NCBI GenBank assembly: GCA_020061685.1
Contig: JAGUXU010000040.1
Span: forward strand, 1-6,963
DNA: 6,963 nt
Reading direction: 5' to 3'
From: Candidatus Omnitrophota bacterium
GTDB lineage: Bacteria > Omnitrophota > Gorgyraeia > Pluralincolimonadales > Pluralincolimonadaceae
In this document: one piece after another, positions 1 through 5,700 of the stretch
Position numbering within the stretch: position 1 is the stretch's first letter
How the letters are laid out: every line of letters starts with the position of its first letter
The notes under the pieces: generated by a model
Told to the model about the DNA's origin: nothing
Seen by the model: only the letters and a program-made list of their open reading frames with translations
The model's database searches: none
Made by a program: the position numbers and the translations under genes

Positions 1-806
1 TAGCGGAACCACGGCCCTGAGCCGAAGAGGATCGCGTATTCATTGTGAGCGGGGGAGGATAAGATGATCTTTATCATGCCTATCACATTAGATAAGCCGC
101 CGGCTGAGATCATGTAAATTGACCCTACGATCAAGAATGGGTAGAGCGTTACGGACAGCAGATACCCCTTATTTTTATGAAATATCAGATAAAGCACGAA
201 GAAGAGGGAGAGCAATACGCCCGTTTCCTTGATGAGGATGGTAAAAGAATATATCAGGATAAAGAGGATATATTTTAACACGGTCCTCTTCTTGAGAAGG
301 CCGAAAAATAGCCAGATAGAAAATATCGAGAAGAGGTTAAATGTGCTGTCAAGGAGCGCGCGCCGGGCCATAGCCATATTTATAGGCGAAAAGGCAAGGA
401 GGATAGCGAGCAAGAGGGCTATTTTCTCGTCGAAATACTTGGCCGTGAAGTAAAAAGAGATGATCAAAAAAACGCAAAACGAGAATAAAGAGAAATAAGC
501 CAGATTCAGGAAAGAATATCCGAATATCTTAAGCCAGACAGAGGACAGGGATATAAAACCTATCCTAAGCGGGTTAGGGTAAAGCCAGTCCTTCTGGTTG
601 CCGATGTAATTTTTAAACAGGTCCGCGAATCCGCCCGGGCCGTGCTCGCCGATATATGAAGCATATCCTAAATAATAACCCTCATCCGCCCCGGATGCGA
701 ATTCCACGTCTTTGATGGTAAGGGATATCAAAGTGAAAGAGACGGCAAGGACCAATAAGAAAAGCAGATAGCTCTGCGGGACGGTTATTTTTCTGATCTC
801 CGGCAT
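1..806 (-). CDS. GT-C family membrane glycosyltransferase (PMT_2/ArnT-like), N-terminal 268 residues, cut by window start
   Basis: Reading the minus strand from the ATG at 806-804 gives 268 open codons that run off the window, with two bases left over, so the C-terminal part is missing; the family is usually about 450-600 residues. The protein is very hydrophobic, with likely membrane helices near residues 12-30, 77-95, 100-118, 127-145, 153-170, 178-210 and 214-235. The first outer loop after helix 1 holds an Asp-Glu pair (D41-E42, in GADEGYYLGYA), the position of the catalytic or metal-binding acidic motif of GT-C enzymes. ARRALLDS (147-154) and IKETG (192-196) match conserved stretches of PMT_2-type proteins. 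Family members move a sugar from a polyprenyl-phosphate donor to lipid A, protein or other acceptors on the outer face of the inner membrane; the acceptor here cannot be told. It is divergent from the TMTC-like gene, 69 bp away. The start is preceded by a promoter that would give a leaderless message, and no Shine-Dalgarno site is visible. Confidence 0.85.
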   Translation of the reverse strand, partial: MPEIRKITVPQSYLLFLLVLAVSFTLISLTIKDVEFASGADEGYYLGYASYIGEHGPGGFADLFKNYIGNQKDWLYPNPLRIGFISLSSVWLKIFGYSFLNLAYFSLFSFCVFLIISFYFTAKYFDEKIALLLAILLAFSPINMAMARRALLDSTFNLFSIFSIWLFFGLLKKRTVLKYILFILIYSFTILIKETGVLLSLFFVLYLIFHKNKGYLLSVTLYPFLIVGSIYMISAGGLSNVIGMIKIILSSPAHNEYAILFGSGPWFR

Positions 807-813
807 AGTTCGG

Positions 814-842
814 ATTATACAAGAAAAAAAAGGGCCTGTAAA
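814..842 (-). promoter_or_regulatory. Sigma70-like promoter for the minus-strand glycosyltransferase; likely leaderless
   Basis: Read on the minus strand, TTTACA (842-837, five of six to the -35 consensus) is followed by exactly 17 bp and a perfect TATAAT (819-814). Only seven bases separate the -10 box from the ATG at 806, so transcription would begin at or within a few bases of the start codon. No Shine-Dalgarno site lies in those seven bases, which fits a leaderless message. Confidence 0.55.
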
Positions 843-865
843 TCGGAAATCAAGTGAGGTATAAT
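837..865 (+). promoter_or_regulatory. Possible promoter for the TMTC-like gene, sharing its -35 block with the divergent promoter
   Basis: A perfect TATAAT lies at 860-865, ten bases before the ATG at 876. Exactly 17 bp upstream is TGTAAA (837-842), which matches the -35 consensus at only three of six positions but is the same six base pairs used as TTTACA by the minus-strand promoter. Initiation about seven bases past the -10 box would fall near 872 and leave AGGA (867-870) out of the message. Either this transcript is nearly leaderless, or the ribosome site serves another transcript. The -10 is strong and the -35 is weak. Confidence 0.35.
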
Positions 866-866
866 C

Positions 867-870
867 AGGA
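867..870 (+). promoter_or_regulatory. Shine-Dalgarno candidate AGGA for the gene starting at 876
   Basis: AGGA lies five bases before the ATG at 876, slightly closer than ideal. It supports that ATG as the start, which also puts a short basic N-terminus (MGKR) directly before the first membrane helix. Confidence 0.45.
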
Positions 871-875
871 TAAAT

Positions 876-2672
876 ATGGGCAAAAGAACCGCGGACCTGA
901 TCCTTATCCTCATAATACTCGCCTTGGGGGCGATAGTATACCTTAATTCGCTGCTTGGCACCTTTATCTGGGACGACATCCCACTCGTCGTCACCAACTT
1001 ACACATCAGGGACCTCGGCTATATCCCGCGCCTTTTTACGGAAAATATCTATCATCAGGATATGATGGGGAGATTCTACCGCCCGGTCCTCATGGCGACC
1101 TTCGCGCTGGATTATAAATCGTGGGGATTAGAGCCGTTCGGATATCATCTGACAAATCTCCTTATCCATCTCGCCAATGCCGTCCTGATATTTAATATAA
1201 TCCTGCTTATCTTCGGGCGCAGGCCCCTGGCGTTTTTGACGGCGCTGTTTTTTGTCCTGCATCCTGTCCAGACAGAGGCAGTCAGTTATATCTCGGGAAG
1301 GGCAGACCTATTGGCGGCATTTTTCTGCCTTGTCTCGCTTATGTTTTTCATAGAGCACTTTGGCCGCGACGGGAATTCCAGGCGGTTATACTATGCCGCG
1401 TCGGCATTATTTTTCGTATTCGGGCTCCTGACAAAAGAGATAGCCGCGTTTTTACCGCTCATCTTTATCCTTTACGAGGCCTGTTTCGGCAGGTTCAGTT
1501 TCAAGGGCCTTCGTAAGTATATTCCGCTTGCCGCAGTTTTATGCGTTTATGCCTTCATAAGGCACATAGTCCTGCTTAATGTAAAAGGCGCCTCAATAGT
1601 CAGCGATTTCGCGCCGCTATTTAGCCGGCTGCTTACTATCCCGTCGGTAGTCGTGGCTTATTTTAAGATGCTTTTGTTTCCCGCCGGGCTGCATATGGAG
1701 CGTTCGGACTTCCTGTTTGACCCTGTCGTCTCGTTCCTCGACCCGAGATTTATCATCTCCTCGGTATTTCTCATCGCGCTTGGCATAGTGATATGGCTTA
1801 TCCGCCGTCGCTCAAAGCCGGTCTTCTTCGGATTTCTGTGGTTTATCTTAGCGCTGCTCCCGGTCTTAAATATCAGCCCGATAAACGCCTTTGTCGCCGA
1901 GCACTGGCTATATTTCCCGTCGGCGGGGTTCTTTCTGGCCGCGTCAGCTATTTTTCTTAGCGCGTTTGATTTTAAGTCTACCCGGCTCTGTATCGTAAGT
2001 TTTTTGATCGTCATCTGCGCCATTCTCGGCGTCCTGACCATAAGACAGAATTATGTCTGGAGGGATCCGGTTATCTTCTATAATTATACCTTAAGGTTCT
2101 CGCCCCAAAGCGCCCGCGTCCATACGAATCTCGGGGTGGCATATTTCAACTTAAAGTTATACAAGGACGCTGAAAGGGAATATCTGGAAGCCATACGCCT
2201 TGACCCGTTCAGCAGGCACACTTTTTACCATTATCTGAATCTCGGCGCGCTCTACGACACGATGGGCAAGGAAGATAAGGCGCTTAGCACCTATGAAAAA
2301 GCGATAAGGATAAATCCCAACCTGCCTCTGGCTTACAGGTTTACGGGCAATATCTACTACAGGCGCGGCAAGTATCAGGAGGCAATAAAATTCTACAAGA
2401 AAGCCGTTGAACTGACGCCGACAAACGCTTATTTCTGGTATGACCTCGGGAATGCCTACCTAAAGGCGAAGATGTATAAGGAAGCGGCCGCGTCATTTGA
2501 AAAGGCCATCGAGATCTATCCTTATTTCTCCGAAGCCAACTATAACCTCGGCAATCTCTACGCCGCCCACGGCGACTTCAAGAAGGCAAGGGAATTCTGG
2601 AAGAAAGCACTCGAGATAAACCCTGATTACACCGACGCCAAAGAGAAGTTGGAAAGAGCGAAAAATAAGTAA
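876..2672 (+). CDS. TMTC-like GT-C membrane protein with C-terminal TPR repeats (putative protein O-glycosyltransferase)
   Basis: 598 residues. Residues 1-400 are polytopic, with helices near 7-25, 86-113, 117-130, 144-160, 170-188, 190-205, 214-235, 291-309, 314-333, 346-364 and 370-388. Residues 410-590 hold about five TPRs (413-446, 450-484, 485-517, 519-551, 552-585). Diagnostic motifs are WDD (32-34) in the first outer loop, the GT-C acidic pair; HPVQTEAV and SGRADLL (129-146); LLTKE (184-188); and EHWLYFPSAG (342-351). These match the signature stretches of eukaryotic TMTC1-4, which O-mannosylate proteins in the ER lumen (CAZy GT105). In bacteria this architecture is common but mostly uncharacterised. 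By analogy the TPRs would face the periplasm and hold an acceptor protein, with a polyprenyl-phosphate sugar as donor. Enzymatic activity and substrate are inferred, and a role as assembly scaffold without transferase activity remains possible. It stands alone in its direction, and an 84-bp gap with a fresh promoter precedes the next gene. Confidence 0.85.
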   Translation: MGKRTADLILILIILALGAIVYLNSLLGTFIWDDIPLVVTNLHIRDLGYIPRLFTENIYHQDMMGRFYRPVLMATFALDYKSWGLEPFGYHLTNLLIHLANAVLIFNIILLIFGRRPLAFLTALFFVLHPVQTEAVSYISGRADLLAAFFCLVSLMFFIEHFGRDGNSRRLYYAASALFFVFGLLTKEIAAFLPLIFILYEACFGRFSFKGLRKYIPLAAVLCVYAFIRHIVLLNVKGASIVSDFAPLFSRLLTIPSVVVAYFKMLLFPAGLHMERSDFLFDPVVSFLDPRFIISSVFLIALGIVIWLIRRRSKPVFFGFLWFILALLPVLNISPINAFVAEHWLYFPSAGFFLAASAIFLSAFDFKSTRLCIVSFLIVICAILGVLTIRQNYVWRDPVIFYNYTLRFSPQSARVHTNLGVAYFNLKLYKDAEREYLEAIRLDPFSRHTFYHYLNLGALYDTMGKEDKALSTYEKAIRINPNLPLAYRFTGNIYYRRGKYQEAIKFYKKAVELTPTNAYFWYDLGNAYLKAKMYKEAAASFEKAIEIYPYFSEANYNLGNLYAAHGDFKKAREFWKKALEINPDYTDAKEKLERAKNK

Positions 2673-2680
2673 AAATCTCC

Positions 2681-2709
2681 TTGACAAACCTAATTTTTTT
2701 TGCTACTTT
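2681..2709 (+). promoter_or_regulatory. Promoter candidate for the subtilase gene: TTGACA, 17 bp, extended -10
   Basis: A perfect TTGACA (2681-2686), eight bases past the stop of the TMTC-like gene, is followed by 17 bp and TACTTT (2704-2709). This -10 is weak by itself but carries the TG of an extended -10 one base upstream (2701-2702). Initiation would be near 2716, giving a leader of about 41 nt to the TTG at 2757 or 89 nt to the TTG at 2805. No convincing terminator hairpin separates it from the gene before; the run of eight Ts at 2693-2700 has no stem in front of it. Confidence 0.5.
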
Positions 2710-2722
2710 TTAAACTATAGAC

Positions 2723-2734
2723 TAAAACGTTTTA
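2723..2734 (+). promoter_or_regulatory. 12-bp perfect palindrome TAAAACGTTTTA, possible LacI-family operator
   Basis: The sequence is its own reverse complement over all 12 bases, with a central CG flanked by A and T arms, the general form of LacI/PurR/CcpA-family operators. It lies about 7-18 bases downstream of the start point predicted for the TTGACA promoter, a position where a bound repressor could block elongation or clearance. A chance palindrome of this size is expected once or twice in a window this long, but rarely in an 84-bp gap. No regulator gene is in the window. Confidence 0.35.
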
Positions 2735-2745
2735 TGCCCATTTTT

Positions 2746-2757
2746 AGAGGCTATAAT
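2746..2757 (+). promoter_or_regulatory. Overlapping signals at the subtilase start: AGAGG Shine-Dalgarno and a TATAAT box
   Basis: AGAGG (2746-2750) lies six bases before the TTG at 2757 and would support that start. A perfect TATAAT (2752-2757) overlaps the same TTG; if it is a real -10 box, with no good -35 17 bp upstream, transcription would begin near 2764 and translation could only use a later start. AAGGAAAG (2790-2797) lies seven bases before the in-frame TTG at 2805, which is that alternative. The two readings exclude each other on one transcript. Confidence 0.35.
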
Positions 2758-5700
2758 TGGCTCTTAACTCATCGAAACTCTTTATTAGCAAGGAAAGCTG
2801 GCACTTGTCTCTTAAGCCCCCCGGAGCTTTTAAAAAAGTCTTTATCATACTAGCTTCATTTATTATGATGATGCCGGCATTTGCCGGCACTTTTTATGTC
2901 CGCACAGACGGCAATGACTCCAACTCAGGCCTAGAGAACGCCCCGGAAGGCGCCTGGGCCACCATCCAGAAGGCAGCCGATACCTTAAATCCCGGAGATA
3001 CCGCAGAAATCCAAGCCGGCACTTATAATGAAGCCGTAACCATAACTAATTCAGGCACTTCCGAAGGATATATCGTCTTTCGCGCGAACGGGGAAGTAGT
3101 GGTAAATGCGGAAGGTCCCGCTATAAGATTAGACGGTGCTAATTATATAAGGTTAGAGGGCATTACCTGTAAGAGTTCTACATCCTCAGGTATATCTTTA
3201 GTAAATGCCAACAATAACATCTTAGTCCGCAACGTCTCATCTTCCCCTGACGGCACTGGTATAGAAGCAGACGCGGTTTCAGGCGATAACCAGTTGATCG
3301 GCAACATAACCTCTCAAGGTACCGCGACTAATATTGTTAATACCGTTTCTTCTGACTTACCCGCACTCGATCCATCGAAAGATTCAGGCGCGCCGTCTTT
3401 TGTCGATACTTCCGGCTCAAATCAAGCAAAATTCGCTCCTGATGAGATAATAGTAAAGTTCAAGAAGACCGCCAAAGTTCAGACCACCATATCAACTGAC
3501 CAGATAGCCGTAACAGGGCTGTCATCTATAGACGTTCTGCATAAGAAACTGAATGTAACATCGATGAAGAAGATCTTTAAGGGCAGCAGGCCCAAGGGAA
3601 TGAAGTTAAAAAGGACTGCACTTCCAACCGAAGAATCTCCCGATCTTAGCAATATCTATAAATTAAAGATAGGCAAAGAAGTTACTGTTCCCGAAGCAGT
3701 TGAAATGTATAAGCAGGACCCCAACGTAGAATATGCCGAGCCCAATTATATCGCCCATATCTGTCTTCTCCCAAACGACCCCTATTACTACTCCTCGGGA
3801 AGCTGGGGGAAGTCATACCAGGACTTATGGGGTTTGCATAAGATACAGGCTTCATCCGCCTGGGATATCAAAAGAGGAGAGGACGTTATTGTCGCAGTCA
3901 TCGACACAGGCTTAGATTACAACCACTCCGATATAGATCAGAATGTCTGGATAAACACTGCAGAGATTGGTTTGGTGGGAGTTGATGACGATGGAAACGG
4001 CTATGTTGATGATAGATGGGGCTGGGATTTTCGCAACAATGACAATAACCCTATTGATGACCACGGTCATGGAACCCACTGTTCAGGCACTATAGCCGCA
4101 GAAGGTAATAACGGTATAGGTGTGGTCGGTGTCGCTTATAATGCCAGGATAATGGCGTTAAAAGGAATCGGGGCAGAAGGTTCCGGATATACGTCCGATT
4201 TAGCAGAAGCCATAACTTATGCCGCTGATAATAACGCAGATATTCTGAGTCTCAGCTGGGGCAGCGCAGGAACAACTCGAACTCTCGAGGATGCCATAAA
4301 TTACGCTCATGCACTTGGGTGCGTAGTAGTTGCCGCCGCAGGGAATGACAATATCGATGTGAGTTATTTTTATCCGGCTAACTATGTAAATGTAATTACG
4401 GTTTCGGCGTTTAATTATAATGACATAAAAGCTTGGTTTAGTAACTACGGCTCAAAGATAGATGTAGCCGCTCCCGGCGTGGATATACTCTCCCTGAGGG
4501 CGCAGGAAACTGACATGTATGGGAACGGGATTCATATTGTCGGCCAAAATTACTATCGGGCTGACGGTACGAGCATGGCTTGCCCTCATGTGTCGGGTGT
4601 GGCGGCATTGATTCTTTCCAATCATCCCGAGTTTACTAATGAAGAAGTTAGACAGGTCTTGAGAGTTTCGGCTGACGATGTTGACCAGCCCGGTTGGGAT
4701 ATTAATTCCGGTTACGGCAGAATAAACGCCTATAAAGCACTTTTGGTAAGCAATCCCGTTGAAGCGAAGATAACCTCTCCTTTTAACTTTCAGTATTTCA
4801 ACAAACAAATTGTGATAAGAGGGACAATTAGTGGGCAGTTTGATGAGTGGCGATTGTATTATTCACCGGTAAATAATCCCATGAGTGAGATTCTATTGCA
4901 ATCTGGCATTTCGAATGAACCAAATTATATATGGGATACAACAAATATATCACCCGGTAACTACTATATGAAACTGAAAGTGTTTAGCCAAAATTCTATT
5001 TCCGCGGTAGACATAATCGGGATAATCATAGACCATTCTCTAAAAGCCGAAGAATGGGTAGCAAGGTATAACGGTACAGGCAATACTGGAGATGGCGCCT
5101 ACGCCATAGCCGTAGACGCTTCAGGCAATGTCTATGTAGCAGGATGGACTACTCCCGGCTCATACGGCACTTACTATGCCACAATAAAGTACGACACAAA
5201 TGGCAATCGACTCTGGATGGCAACGTATAACGGAAATTATTCTAATGTTGTTACCGCCATGGCCGTAGACGCCTCAGGCAATGTATATGTAACAGGGTGG
5301 AGTACTAACGGCGCCTACTGTACTACTATAAAATATGACGCAAACGGCAACCAAATCTGGTTAGCAAGGTATATAAACCCGGGAGGTTCCTCAGGAAACT
5401 GTATAAATTATCCCACCGCCATAACCATAGACGCCTCAGGCAATGTCTATGTAGCAGGGTATAGTAGTGATAATAATAGTAGTAGTACACCTAAGGAAAA
5501 AGATTATGTCACCATAAAGTATGACACAAACGGCAACCAGCTATGGGTGGCAAGATATGGAGGCCAGGGAAATTCAGATGATCATCCTGCCGCCATGGCC
5601 GTAGACGCCTCAGGCAATGTCTATGTGACGGGATATAGTACCGGCAGCGGCACAGACCATGACTATGCCACGATAAAGTATGATGCAACCGGCAACCAAC

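Noticed and set aside
229..453. Plus-strand 74-codon open frame
   Set aside because: It lies wholly opposite the GT-C glycosyltransferase, whose motifs (ARRALLDS, IKETG) prove the minus strand is coding there. Its product is Arg/Lys-rich with no recognisable domain.
815..1006. Minus-strand 63-codon open frame covering the divergent promoter region and the start of the TMTC-like gene
   Set aside because: It overlaps the first helix and the WDD motif of the TMTC-like protein in antisense, and it would also read through the promoter of the divergent gene. It has no family likeness.
1658..2041. 127-codon antisense open frame inside the TMTC-like gene
   Set aside because: It is opposite well-conserved membrane segments and the EHWLYFPSAG motif. 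Its composition is that of a shadow frame.
2673..2756. Rho-independent terminator after the TMTC-like gene
   Set aside because: There is a run of eight Ts (2693-2700), but the bases before it form no stable stem.
2740..2830. Riboswitch (c-di-GMP or SAM type) in the subtilase leader
   Set aside because: GGCTCTTAA (2759-2767) and TTAAGCC (2812-2818) can pair with one bulge, but the inner sequence lacks the conserved cores of the classes I know, and it lies inside the coding frame if TTG 2757 is used.
2734..2853. 39-codon ATG frame overlapping the subtilase start, considered as a small gene or leader peptide
   Set aside because: It has no Shine-Dalgarno site, its ATG begins on the last base of the 12-bp palindrome, and it shows no recognisable features. 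Kept only as a note on the start-site ambiguity.
4452..4808. 118-codon antisense open frame inside the protease domain
   Set aside because: It runs opposite the catalytic Ser motif GTSMACPH. There is no upstream ribosome site or domain to support it.
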